A DNA stretch of 44,924 bases from Kocuria varians (GTDB taxonomy: Bacteria; Actinomycetota; Actinomycetes; Actinomycetales; Micrococcaceae): NCBI RefSeq assembly GCF_006539885.1, contig NZ_BJNW01000024.1, forward strand, positions 1-44,924, written 5' to 3'. Below are positions 7,741 to 15,738 of this stretch, piece after piece; positions within the stretch are counted from its first letter, which is position 1; each line of letters opens with the position of its first letter. Below the pieces are notes generated by a model that searched no databases, had not been told where the DNA came from, and saw only the letters and a list, made by a program, of their open reading frames with translations. A program made the translations under genes and the position numbers.

Positions 7741-7786
7741 AGAACCCCCGGGAACCACCGCTGCGCGCGGGGTTCCCGGGGGTTCT
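7741..7786 (+). terminator. Intrinsic-type terminator after serA
   Basis: A perfect 16-bp inverted repeat, AGAACCCCCGGGAACC at 7741-7756 and its complement at 7771-7786, with a 14-base loop, lies 18 bases after the serA stop and is followed by TCGTGT. The T-run is weak, as is usual in high-GC actinobacteria. It lies between convergent serA and dps and can act for serA. Confidence 0.75.
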
Positions 7787-7824
7787 TCGTGTCCCGGTTT
7801 CTTCGCCCCCGGGACCCTGTCCGG

Positions 7825-7848
7825 CCCGGGGCTGCGTGAAGCCCCGGG
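7825..7848 (-). terminator. Hairpin downstream of dps
   Basis: CCCGGGGCT (7825-7833) pairs with AGCCCCGGG (7840-7848) around a 6-base loop, 18 bases beyond the dps stop on the minus strand. No T-run follows. With the serA hairpin it separates the two convergent genes. Confidence 0.5.
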
Positions 7849-7866
7849 ACTGAGTCGAGCTCGGGC

Positions 7867-8484
7867 CTACTTGGAGCTCTTGGCCTTCGCGGACGCCGAC
7901 TTCTTGGCCTTGCCGTTCTTGGCGGACTTCGCCGCCTTGGCCGCGGCCTTCTCCGTGCGGGCGGAGCTGTTCTGCAGCACGCCGGAGTCGTTCTCGATGT
8001 GCGAGCGCATGAACCACTGGAACAGTTCCAGACCGCGCACCTGGGCGATCAGCATGTCCTCGGTGATGGGGTCCACATCGCTGACCTCGGCGAGCGCGGC
8101 GCGGTGGTCCTGGATGACGCCGTCGTAGACGAGGTCGAGGGCCGCGAGGTGCTCCACGCCGGAGGCGCGCATGACGTCGTAGTCGTCCCACGTGCGCTCG
8201 GCCACGATGGTGCCGGGCAGGCCGTTGGGCGAGACGCCCATGGTGGCCATGCGCTCGGCGACTTCGTCCACGTAGCCGCGGACCTCCTCGATCTGGGGGT
8301 CGAGCATCTCGTGGACCGAGATGAAGTTGGGCCCCACCACGTTCCAGTGGGCGTGCTTGAGGGTGAGCTGCAGGTCGTTGAGCGCATTCAGGCGCTGCTG
8401 CAGGATGTCAGCCACCGCGTGGCCCTGCTCGGTGGTGAGACCGGGCACCGTGTAGGTGGCGTTCTTGCTGGACTTCTTGGCCAT
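7867..8484 (-). CDS. dps: Dps-family ferritin-like DNA-protection protein with Lys/Ala-rich tail
   Basis: The 205-residue protein has the Dps signature KHAHWNVVGPNFISVHEMLD. By comparison with E. coli Dps the inter-subunit ferroxidase ligands are H46, H58, D62 and E77. It should form a dodecamer that oxidises Fe(II) with peroxide, stores iron and binds DNA. Residues from about 173 onward are a disordered Lys/Ala/Ser tail (AAKAAKSAKNGKAKKSASAK), which is typical of actinobacterial Dps forms in which the basic tail gives DNA binding. The N-terminus MAKKSSK is also basic. The ATG is preceded by GGAGGAGG at 5 bases. An AT-rich imperfect palindrome at 8539-8561 marks the promoter region. Confidence 0.92.
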   Translation of the reverse strand: MAKKSSKNATYTVPGLTTEQGHAVADILQQRLNALNDLQLTLKHAHWNVVGPNFISVHEMLDPQIEEVRGYVDEVAERMATMGVSPNGLPGTIVAERTWDDYDVMRASGVEHLAALDLVYDGVIQDHRAALAEVSDVDPITEDMLIAQVRGLELFQWFMRSHIENDSGVLQNSSARTEKAAAKAAKSAKNGKAKKSASAKAKSSK

Positions 8485-8538
8485 GACAACCTCCTCCGCA
8501 GGGGGCGGGGCGCCCGGTCGGGACGCCTGCCGAACCCC

Positions 8539-8561
8539 TTATTTTGATGTATTCATAATAA
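8539..8561 (-). promoter_or_regulatory. dps: AT-rich imperfect 23-bp palindrome in the dps promoter
   Basis: The sequence begins TTATTTTGA and ends TCATAATAA; 8 of 11 arm positions are complementary. It is a striking AT island in DNA of about 70% GC. On the minus strand TATTAT (8560-8555) could serve as the -10 for dps, giving a leader of about 65 bases. The symmetry suggests that a Fur/PerR- or DtxR-type iron or peroxide regulator binds over the promoter; the exact family is inference. Confidence 0.45.
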
Positions 8562-8691
8562 CACCGAGGGCCCGCGCATGCCAGGCACACGGACACGGAA
8601 GGCCTCCCGGTGGGGCCGCCCCGCGGATCGGATTGGTGATCCAGCTCACGAGCCCTAGGGTGGAGGAAATACCTGAGACTTGGAGTATCGG

Positions 8692-10806
8692 ATGAGTTCC
8701 TACCCCCATCTGCTGGCGCCCCTGCGCGTGGGCTCCGTGACCCTGCCGCACCGCGTGATCATGGGCTCCATGCACACCGGCCTGGAGGAGACCCCCGGCG
8801 GTGAGCACGAGCTCGCGCGCTTCTACGTGGAGCGCGTTCGCGGCGGGGCGGGGCTGATCGTCACCGGCGGCATCTCCCCCAACCCGGAGGGCGCCGCGCG
8901 CGAGGACGGCGCCCACCTCAGCCAGGAGGACCAGCTGCCCCCGCACCGCACCGTCACGGACGCCGTGCACGCGGAGGGTGGGCTGATCGCACTGCAGCTG
9001 ATGCACAGCGGCCGGTACGCGATGCACGCGGACGCCGTCGCGCCGTCGCCCCTGCGGGCCCCCATCAACCGGGTGACGCCGCGCGAGCTGGGCACCGAGG
9101 AGGTCGAGCGCACGGTCGAGGACTTCGCGCACGCCGCGGCCCTCGCGCAGCGGGCCGGCTACGACGGCGTGGAGATCATGGGCTCCGAGGGCTACCTGAT
9201 CAACGAGTTCCTGGTGGCGCACACGAACCACCGCACGGACCGCTACGGGGGGTCCGACGCCGCCCGCCGCCGCTTCGCCGTGGAGATCGTGCGGCGCGTG
9301 CGCGAGGCCACGGGTCCGGACTTCCTGGTCATGTACCGGCTCTCCGCGCTCGACCTCGTCCCTGACGCCCAGGAGTTCGAGCAGGTGCTCGCCCTGGGCC
9401 GCGAGGTGGAGCAGGCGGGGGCGTCCATCATCAACACGGGGATCGGCTGGCACGAGGCGCGCATCCCCACGATCGCCACCAGCGTGCCGCCCGCCGGGTT
9501 CACGTGGGTGAGCCGTGCCCTGCGGGAGAACCTGAGCGTGCTGGTCGCCGCGGTGAACCGGATGAACACCCCGGAGATCGGGGAGGCCGTGATCGCCCGC
9601 GGGGACGCGGACCTCGTGTGCATGGCCCGCCCGTTCCTCGCGGACCCCGCGTTCGTCGAGAAGGCCCGGCGGGAGCGCCCCGCGGAGATCAACACGTGCA
9701 TCGCGTGCAACCAGGCGTGCCTGGACCACACCTTCTCCGGGCAGCGGATGTCCTGCCTGGTCAACCCACGGGCCATGCGCGAGGACGAGCTGGTCCTGGG
9801 CCCCACCCGCACCGCCGAGCGGATCGCGGTGGTGGGCGCGGGACCCGCCGGCATGGCCTTCGCGGAGGCCGCCGCCGTCCGCGGCCACCGCGTGACCGTC
9901 TTCGAGGAGCAGGACGAGATCGGCGGCCAGTTCCAGCTCGCCCGGCGGATCCCGGGCAAGGCGGACTACGGCCACACGATCCGCTACTTCCGCACGCGTC
10001 TGGCGGAGCTGGGCGTCACCGTGCGCACGGGGCACACGGCCACGACCGAGGACCTCGCCGACGCGGACCGGGTGGTGCTGGCCACCGGCGTGACGCCGCG
10101 CATCCCCGGGATTGCCGGGGAGGACGGCCCCACCGTGCTGGGCTACAAGGACGTCCTGGAGGGCGCGCCGGTGGGCCGGCGGGTCGCGGTGATCGGCGGC
10201 GGCGGCATCGGATTCGACGTCGCCCACTTCCTCACGCACGACCCCAACGCCGACTTCTACCGCGAGTGGGGCGTGGACCGCACGCTCGAGGCCCCGGGCG
10301 GGCTGCTGCGCCCGGAGCCGACCGCGCCCCTGCGCAGCGTCACGGTGCTGCAGCGCAGCGCGGGCAAGCCCGGCGCGCGGCTCGGGACCACCACCGGATG
10401 GATCCACCGCGCGGAGCTGCGCATGGCGGACGTGGACTTCGTGACCGGGGTGGAGTACCTGCGGATCGACGAGCGCGGCGTGCACGTGCTGGTCCCGGAC
10501 CCCGGGCTCGTCGAGGAGAACGCCGGGGTCTCCGCCCCCGCGCAGCACCACGGCGCACGGGCCGGGCACGACGACGCCGCCCGCGGCGCCGCCACGGCCG
10601 TGGACACCGCGCCGGGGAAGGCCGAGTTGCTCGTGCCCGCGGACACCGTGGTGCTGTGCGCGGGGCAGGAGTCCCGTGCGGAGCTCGCGGAGCAGCTCAC
10701 GGGCGAGCGCCCGGTGCACGTGATCGGCGGCGCCCACGTGGCCTCCGAGCTGGACGCCAAGCGGGCCATCCGCGAGGCCGTGGAGCTCGCGGCGTCGCTG
10801 CCCTGA
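8692..10806 (+). CDS. fadH: FadH-type 2,4-dienoyl-CoA reductase (OYE-FeS-FAD)
   Basis: This 704-residue enzyme has the three-part FadH layout. An N-terminal old-yellow-enzyme FMN barrel (LLAPLRVGSVTLPHRVIMGSMH; HTNHRTDRYGG) is followed by a 4Fe-4S cluster site C336-x2-C339-x3-C343-x11-C355. Then comes a C-terminal FAD domain with AVVGAGPAGMA near residue 380 and an NADPH-binding Rossmann motif AVIGGGGIGFD. It would reduce 2,4-dienoyl-CoA made during beta-oxidation of unsaturated fatty acids; related NADH:flavin oxidoreductases use other enones, so substrate is not certain. ATG 8692 is chosen over TTG 8680 because GGAG lies 6 bases before the ATG. It stands alone, divergent from dps. Confidence 0.85.
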   Translation: MSSYPHLLAPLRVGSVTLPHRVIMGSMHTGLEETPGGEHELARFYVERVRGGAGLIVTGGISPNPEGAAREDGAHLSQEDQLPPHRTVTDAVHAEGGLIALQLMHSGRYAMHADAVAPSPLRAPINRVTPRELGTEEVERTVEDFAHAAALAQRAGYDGVEIMGSEGYLINEFLVAHTNHRTDRYGGSDAARRRFAVEIVRRVREATGPDFLVMYRLSALDLVPDAQEFEQVLALGREVEQAGASIINTGIGWHEARIPTIATSVPPAGFTWVSRALRENLSVLVAAVNRMNTPEIGEAVIARGDADLVCMARPFLADPAFVEKARRERPAEINTCIACNQACLDHTFSGQRMSCLVNPRAMREDELVLGPTRTAERIAVVGAGPAGMAFAEAAAVRGHRVTVFEEQDEIGGQFQLARRIPGKADYGHTIRYFRTRLAELGVTVRTGHTATTEDLADADRVVLATGVTPRIPGIAGEDGPTVLGYKDVLEGAPVGRRVAVIGGGGIGFDVAHFLTHDPNADFYREWGVDRTLEAPGGLLRPEPTAPLRSVTVLQRSAGKPGARLGTTTGWIHRAELRMADVDFVTGVEYLRIDERGVHVLVPDPGLVEENAGVSAPAQHHGARAGHDDAARGAATAVDTAPGKAELLVPADTVVLCAGQESRAELAEQLTGERPVHVIGGAHVASELDAKRAIREAVELAASLP

Positions 10807-10840
10807 CCTCCGCGTGCCGGGATCGCCCCCGGCCGCCGGA

Positions 10841-10887
10841 CCCCGCCGGGTGGCGACCTGCCGGCTGCGGGCCGCCACCCGCCGGGG
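10841..10887 (+). terminator. Large GC hairpin after fadH
   Basis: CCCCGCCGGGTGGCG at 10841-10855 pairs with 10873-10887 at 14 of 15 positions around a 17-base loop, 35 bases past the fadH stop. There is no T-run. It is the likely transcription end of fadH. The rest of the 288-base gap to fhaA holds no gene and no tRNA that I can see. Confidence 0.5.
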
Positions 10888-11000
10888 CAGCCTTCGCGCC
10901 GCAGCCCGCACCCCGGCGTGGCGGCCCGGGATCGCCGCAACGGCAGGGGATGATCACCGCACCCGGCACGCACTGTCATCGCCCGCACAGCGTGTACGGC

Positions 11001-11006
11001 TACTAT
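11001..11006 (+). promoter_or_regulatory. Candidate -10 (TACTAT) for the fhaA-pknB operon
   Basis: TACTAT fits the actinobacterial -10 consensus and is the best hexamer in the gap upstream of fhaA; the start codon is 89 bases downstream. A -35 is not obvious. Confidence 0.4.
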
Positions 11007-11094
11007 TTCTCAAGACCTCTGAGCACCGCACGAGACACCGCCCCCGCGGTGGCACCGAACGTACCGCCGCTGGCTGGCCGAGAAAGGAGGCGGG

Positions 11095-11928
11095 ATGGGT
11101 TTCTGGACCGGACTGGAGAACGGGATCGAGAAAGTGGTCCGCACCGCCTTCACGGCCGGCTCGCGCAAACGGGTCGAGGCCGTGGAGATCGCGAGCGCAC
11201 TGCGCCGTGAGCTGGACCAGGAGTCCTTCACGGTCAGCGGCGGGCGCACCATGGCCCCCAACGTCTTCACCGTCGAGTTCTCGGACGACGACTTCCCCCG
11301 CGCCCAGGAGTGGGGCGTGCAGCTCGCCGAGGAGCTGTGCGACGTCGTGATCCGCCACGCACGCTCGCAGGCTTACACGCTGCAGGGCGCGGTGCGGGTG
11401 AGCTTCACGCGCGAGTCCGGGCTGGAGGCCGGGGACTTCGCCATCGTCTCCTCGTTCGAGCGCACGAGTGCACCCCAGGCCCCCGCCAACGCCGGGACCT
11501 CCGCGCGCGCACCGCAGCCCCCGGCTCCCGCTCCGCACGCACCGGCGCGCACCACGCGGGACGGCCGCACCGTCTCCCCCGCGGAGGACTTCTCGGGGGG
11601 CGCCCCCGGGACCGCCGCCCCAGCGCTGCGCCAGGTGCCGGTGATCGAGGTGGGCTCCGAGCGCTTCTCCCTCAACGCGGACGCCGTGAGCGTGGGACGC
11701 TCCTCCCAGGCGGACATCACCGTGGAGGACACGGGAGTCTCCCGCAAGCACCTCGAGATCCGGCGGCAGGGGCAGAACTTCCTGGCCGTGGACCTCGGGT
11801 CCACCAACGGCTCCTACGTGGACGGCCGGAAGATCCAGGGACGGGCCCAGCTCGTGGACGGTTCCGTGATCACCATGGGACGCACCAGGCTGGTCTTCCG
11901 GCTGCTGGTGCCGAAGGAGGGGCGCTGA
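11095..11928 (+). CDS. fhaA: FhaA: DUF3662 plus FHA-domain protein
   Basis: The 277-residue protein has an N-terminal DUF3662 domain (residues 1-125; FWTGLENGIEKVVRTAF, KRVEAVEIASALRREL). A Pro/Ala-rich linker leads to a C-terminal FHA domain (about 185-277) with the phosphothreonine-binding residues in VGRSSQADI, VSRKHLEI and STNGSYV. In mycobacteria FhaA binds phosphorylated pseudokinase MviN and controls peptidoglycan precursor export. It is the first gene of the conserved FhaA-FhaB-PstP-RodA-PbpA-PknA-PknB operon. The ATG has an excellent Shine-Dalgarno (GAAAGGAGG). Confidence 0.92.
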   Translation: MGFWTGLENGIEKVVRTAFTAGSRKRVEAVEIASALRRELDQESFTVSGGRTMAPNVFTVEFSDDDFPRAQEWGVQLAEELCDVVIRHARSQAYTLQGAVRVSFTRESGLEAGDFAIVSSFERTSAPQAPANAGTSARAPQPPAPAPHAPARTTRDGRTVSPAEDFSGGAPGTAAPALRQVPVIEVGSERFSLNADAVSVGRSSQADITVEDTGVSRKHLEIRRQGQNFLAVDLGSTNGSYVDGRKIQGRAQLVDGSVITMGRTRLVFRLLVPKEGR

Positions 11929-11929
11929 C

Positions 11930-12442
11930 GTGTCCGAACTGACCGTGACCCTGCTGCGCTTCGGCTTCCTGGCGCTGCTGTGGCTCTTCATCGCCGCCGT
12001 CGTCTTCTCCCAGGCCCGTGACCTGACCGTGAGCGGCAAGCCGCGCGCCGCGAAGGCCCGCACCGCCGCACCGGCACGGCAGGAGCGCCGTGCGCCGGAG
12101 CCCGCCGCGGCTGCGCGCACCCCGGCGCCCACCACCGGTGGCACCCGGCACCGCCCCCAGCAGCTCGTCGTCCTCGAGGGCCCGCTCGCGGGCAGCAGCT
12201 ACCAGCTCGGCTCCGCGCCGGTGATGCTCGGCCGCTCCCCGGAGGTCACCGTGCCGCTGGAGGACGACTACGCCTCCGGCCGCCACGCACGCCTCTTCCC
12301 CCAGGGTTCGCGCTGGTTCCTCGAGGACCTCGGCTCCACCAACGGCACGTACCTGCGCGAGCAGAAGCTCTCCCGCGCCGCCGCCGTGGACCCCGGCGTG
12401 CCGTTCCGCGTGGGCCGCACCGTGATGGAACTGAGGCCGTAG
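11930..12442 (+). CDS. fhaB: FhaB (FipA-type): membrane-anchored FHA protein
   Basis: This 170-residue protein starts at GTG 11930, one base after the fhaA stop. An N-terminal TM helix (about residues 8-28, FGFLALLWLFIAAVVFS) is followed by a basic Ala/Pro linker and an FHA domain from about residue 75 (LGRSPEVTVPL, GRHARLF, STNGTYL). Membrane-tethered FHA proteins of this type recruit phosphorylated division or wall proteins; in Mycobacterium the equivalent FipA bridges FtsZ and FtsQ. Here it is probably a substrate and reader of PknA/PknB. Confidence 0.9.
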   Translation: MSELTVTLLRFGFLALLWLFIAAVVFSQARDLTVSGKPRAAKARTAAPARQERRAPEPAAAARTPAPTTGGTRHRPQQLVVLEGPLAGSSYQLGSAPVMLGRSPEVTVPLEDDYASGRHARLFPQGSRWFLEDLGSTNGTYLREQKLSRAAAVDPGVPFRVGRTVMELRP

Positions 12443-12445
12443 CCC

Positions 12446-14011
12446 ATGCCCATCGCCTTCCGCTACGCCGCACGCTCGGACGTCGGCCGCATCCGCTCCA
12501 AGAACGACGACTCCGCCTACGCCGGGCGCTACCTGGCCGTCGTCGCGGACGGCATGGGCGGACACGTGGGCGGGGACGTCGCCTCCGCCTCCGCGGTCAT
12601 CGATCTCACGCACCTGGACCACGCGGAGCACGGTGGCGAGGGCGCCACGGTGCTCGCGGACGAGATCCAGAACGCGAACCAGAACCTCGCCAAGCTCGTG
12701 CAGTCCAACCCGCGCCTCGGAGGCATGGGCACCACGGTGACCTCCCTGCTGATCGACGGGGACGAACTGTCCGTGGCCCACATCGGCGACTCCCGTGCGT
12801 ACCGGCTCTCCGAGGCCGAGGGCTTCGAGCAGGTCACCACGGACCACACGTTCGTGCAGCGGCTGATCGACGAGGGCAGGCTGCGGCCGGAGGAGGCCGA
12901 GACCCACCCCCACAAGAACGTGCTGATGCGTGTCCTGGGTGACGTGGACGCCTCCCCCGAGCTCGAGGTCCGCACCGTCCGCCCCGCCGTGGGCGAGCGC
13001 TGGCTGCTGTGCTCGGACGGCCTGAACGCCGTGGTGAACGCGCAGACCATCGAGAACGTGATGCGCTCCACCGGGGACCTGAACCAGATCGTGAACTCCC
13101 TGGTGGAGCTCACCCTGGACCGCGGCGCCCCGGACAACGTGACCGTGGTGGCGCTGCAGGTGGACGAGATCCCCGGCGGCCGCGAGGCGCACCCCATGAC
13201 CGGCGAGACCCAGGGCGAGGTGCCGGACGCGTCCCGCACCTCGGACGAGCGGCTCGCCAGCGAGACCGTCGAGGAGTGGGACGGACCCATGGACTCCCCC
13301 GTGGCGGGCGGCGGACGCGACTACCGCGAGCCGGACCGCGACGCCCCGGACGGGCAGTCCTCCGCCTCCGTGCTGCGCGAGGACCTCGCCGAGCGCCCCC
13401 ACCTGCTCGTGGGCGCCGCGGCCAGCGCGACCCAGACGGGCCGGATCCCCACCGTCTCCGACTCCGCCATCCAGCGCCGCGCGACCATGCTCTCCACGTC
13501 CACCCTGGACGTCACACCGGACCCCGCCGAGGTGCGCAGCCTGCTGCGCCGCAAGGGCGAGGACCCCTCCCGGGGCTCCGCGCGGCGTCGTGCCCTGTGG
13601 TCCGTGATCGCCGTGGTCGTGGCCCTCGCGCTGCTGCTCGGCGGCTGGGGCGCCCGGGCGTGGACCTCCTCCCAGTTCTACGTGGGCGAGGACCAGGGGA
13701 AGGTCGCCGTGTACCGGGGGGTCTCCCAGTCCCTCGGGCCCATCTCCCTGAGCGAGCTGGACTCCACCACGGACGTCACCGTGGACTCCCTCTCCGAGTA
13801 CGCGCAGCAGCGCGTGCAGGCCACCATCCCCGCCGGCAGCCGCGAGGAGGCCGAGAAGATCGTGGCGGAGCTGAAGACGTCGAGCGGGCCCGGCCCGCAC
13901 CCCACCGGCCGCGTGACCGTCACGACCCCGGACCCCTCCGCGAGCACCTCGCGCACGCCCTCCCCCACCTCCGGGGGCTCCTCGTCCGCGACGGCGGGTG
14001 AGAACTCGTGA
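12446..14011 (+). CDS. pstP: PstP: PP2C-family Ser/Thr protein phosphatase
   Basis: The 521-residue protein is the phosphatase partner of the operon kinases. The cytoplasmic PP2C domain (about 1-240) carries the metal-binding motifs: SDVGRIRSKNDDSA, VADGMGGHVGGDVAS, GMGTTVTSLL, HIGDSRAYRL, LLCSDGLNAVV and DNVTVVAL. A variable linker of about 140 residues leads to one TM helix (about 383-403) and an extracytoplasmic segment ending in a Ser/Thr/Pro-rich tail. It dephosphorylates PknA, PknB and their targets and needs Mn2+ in known members. The stop overlaps the rodA GTG (GTGA). Confidence 0.93.
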   Translation: MPIAFRYAARSDVGRIRSKNDDSAYAGRYLAVVADGMGGHVGGDVASASAVIDLTHLDHAEHGGEGATVLADEIQNANQNLAKLVQSNPRLGGMGTTVTSLLIDGDELSVAHIGDSRAYRLSEAEGFEQVTTDHTFVQRLIDEGRLRPEEAETHPHKNVLMRVLGDVDASPELEVRTVRPAVGERWLLCSDGLNAVVNAQTIENVMRSTGDLNQIVNSLVELTLDRGAPDNVTVVALQVDEIPGGREAHPMTGETQGEVPDASRTSDERLASETVEEWDGPMDSPVAGGGRDYREPDRDAPDGQSSASVLREDLAERPHLLVGAAASATQTGRIPTVSDSAIQRRATMLSTSTLDVTPDPAEVRSLLRRKGEDPSRGSARRRALWSVIAVVVALALLLGGWGARAWTSSQFYVGEDQGKVAVYRGVSQSLGPISLSELDSTTDVTVDSLSEYAQQRVQATIPAGSREEAEKIVAELKTSSGPGPHPTGRVTVTTPDPSASTSRTPSPTSGGSSSATAGENS

Positions 14012-15738
14012 GCTCCCCCGCGACCACCGCCCCCGCGCAGGACGCGCGCCCCGCCGTGCGGCCCAGGCCCCGGCGGATCATCGAGCTGTTCCTGCTGGTG
14101 CTGGCCGTGGGCATCGGAGTGGGCGCCACCGTCATGGTGGACCCGGACCGGCTGCGCACGGACCCCGGCTTCATCGTGCTCAGCGGTGCGGTGCTCGGCG
14201 GCGGAGCGCTGCTGGTGCACGTGGTGCTGTGGATCCGCGCGCGCTACGCGGACCCGTACCTGCTGCCCCTCGCCGTGATGCTCAACGGCCTGGGCCTGGC
14301 GATGATCCACCGCATCGACCTCTCCACCGGACAGAGTGCCGCGAACACGCAGGTGGTGTGGACCGCGGTGGCCATGGTGGTGTGCTGCGCGGTGCTGTGG
14401 CTGCTCAAGGACCACCGCCGGCTGCGCAACGTCACCTACATCATGCTGCTGCTCTCGGCGCTGCTGCTCGTGCTGCCCATGGTCCCGGGGCTGGGCGTGG
14501 AGATCAACGGCGCCCGGCTGTGGATCTCCATTGCCGGCCGCACGTTCCAGCCCGGTGAGATCGCCAAGATCACGCTCGCGATCTTCTTCGCGGGCTACCT
14601 CTCCACCAACCGGGACCTGATCCTGCTCGCGGGCCGCAAGATCGGCCCCGTGCGGCTGCCCCGCTTCCGGGACATCGCCCCCATGCTCGCAGCCTGGCTG
14701 ATCGCCATCGGCGTGCTCGTGCTGCAGAAGGACATGGGCACCGCCATCATGTTCTTCGGCCTCTTCCTGGCCATGATCTACCTGGCCACCGGTCGCCTGG
14801 GCTGGATCGTGCTGGGCGTGGTGCTGATGGCCGTGGGCGGGTTCGCCGCGAGCCGTGTCTTCTCCCACGTGAGCCTGCGCCTGGACGCGTGGCTCTCCGC
14901 GTTCGACCCCGAGGTCTACAACCGCTCCCCGGGCGGTTCCGCGCAGATCGTGCAGGGCCTCTTCGGCCTCGCCTCCGGCGGGCTCTTCGGCCGTGGACTC
15001 GGACAGGGCCGCCCGGACCTGGTGTCGTACTCCAACTCGGACATGATCATCACGGCCCTCGGGGAGGAGCTCGGGCTGATCGGCCTGGGCGCGATCCTGG
15101 TGATGTTCCTGCTCTTCGCCTCGCGTGGCCTGCGCGCGGCCCTGGGCACGCGAGACGCCTTCGGCAAGCTGCTGGCCGCCGGGCTCTCCGCGCTGATGGT
15201 GCTGCAGCTGCTGGTCGTGATCGGCGGTGTGACCCGGCTGCTGCCGCTGACCGGCCTGACCACTCCGTTCATGTCCGCCGGCGGCTCGTCGCTGCTGTCG
15301 AACTGGATCATCGTGGCCATCCTGCTCGCCATTTCCCACAGTGCGCGCCGGCCCGTGGTCACGGGCCCCGCCACGGAGGAGGACCTCGCGTCCATCGAAC
15401 GGCGACGCCGCACGCGCGAACAGCAGCGCGACGTCGCCGGCCCCGCCGCGCGGGACTCCGGCGCCTCCGGCGCAGAGCCGCCCACCGAGCCCACGCGCTC
15501 GGCCGCGCTCAGCTCCTCGACGGGTGCACCCGCGCACGACGAGGACCCTGCCGCGGACGCCGGCTCCGCCACGGAGGTCATGTCCCGGCTGAGCAGCCGC
15601 ACGGCCGACTCCGGGGCCACTCCGGCCGGTCGGCGCCGCAGCGCTGACCGGGAGGAACCCGGTGGCCGGGCGACGAGCACGCACACGAGCACCGCACCGG
15701 ACGGTGCCGAGGACGAACAGGAAGGGGGGACCGCGTGA
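14008..15738 (+). CDS. rodA: RodA/FtsW-family SEDS peptidoglycan glycosyltransferase
   Basis: A 576-residue SEDS protein with about 11-12 TM helices. Family marks include GVEINGARLWI, GRTFQPGEIAKITLAIFFAGYL, LQKDMGTAIMFFGLF and the C-terminal TTPFMSAGGSSLL loop. The conserved Asp sits in the QKDMG motif. SEDS proteins polymerise lipid II and work with a class B PBP, here the next gene. The last 130 residues are a hydrophilic Ser/Ala/Glu-rich tail, longer than in many homologues and likely cytoplasmic and open to phosphorylation. It overlaps pstP upstream and pbpA downstream by GTGA junctions. In spherical relatives the complex may serve septal rather than rod-type growth. Confidence 0.92.
   Translation: MSSPATTAPAQDARPAVRPRPRRIIELFLLVLAVGIGVGATVMVDPDRLRTDPGFIVLSGAVLGGGALLVHVVLWIRARYADPYLLPLAVMLNGLGLAMIHRIDLSTGQSAANTQVVWTAVAMVVCCAVLWLLKDHRRLRNVTYIMLLLSALLLVLPMVPGLGVEINGARLWISIAGRTFQPGEIAKITLAIFFAGYLSTNRDLILLAGRKIGPVRLPRFRDIAPMLAAWLIAIGVLVLQKDMGTAIMFFGLFLAMIYLATGRLGWIVLGVVLMAVGGFAASRVFSHVSLRLDAWLSAFDPEVYNRSPGGSAQIVQGLFGLASGGLFGRGLGQGRPDLVSYSNSDMIITALGEELGLIGLGAILVMFLLFASRGLRAALGTRDAFGKLLAAGLSALMVLQLLVVIGGVTRLLPLTGLTTPFMSAGGSSLLSNWIIVAILLAISHSARRPVVTGPATEEDLASIERRRRTREQQRDVAGPAARDSGASGAEPPTEPTRSAALSSSTGAPAHDEDPAADAGSATEVMSRLSSRTADSGATPAGRRRSADREEPGGRATSTHTSTAPDGAEDEQEGGTA

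Noticed and set aside
8680-8691. TTG 8680 as the fadH start
   Set aside because: The ATG at 8692 has GGAG at six bases and begins at the conserved N-terminus; TTG would overlap that RBS.
10807-11094. tRNA gene in the fadH-fhaA gap
   Set aside because: No cloverleaf, no GGTTCGAATCC-type T-loop; only GC hairpins and a promoter-like hexamer were seen.
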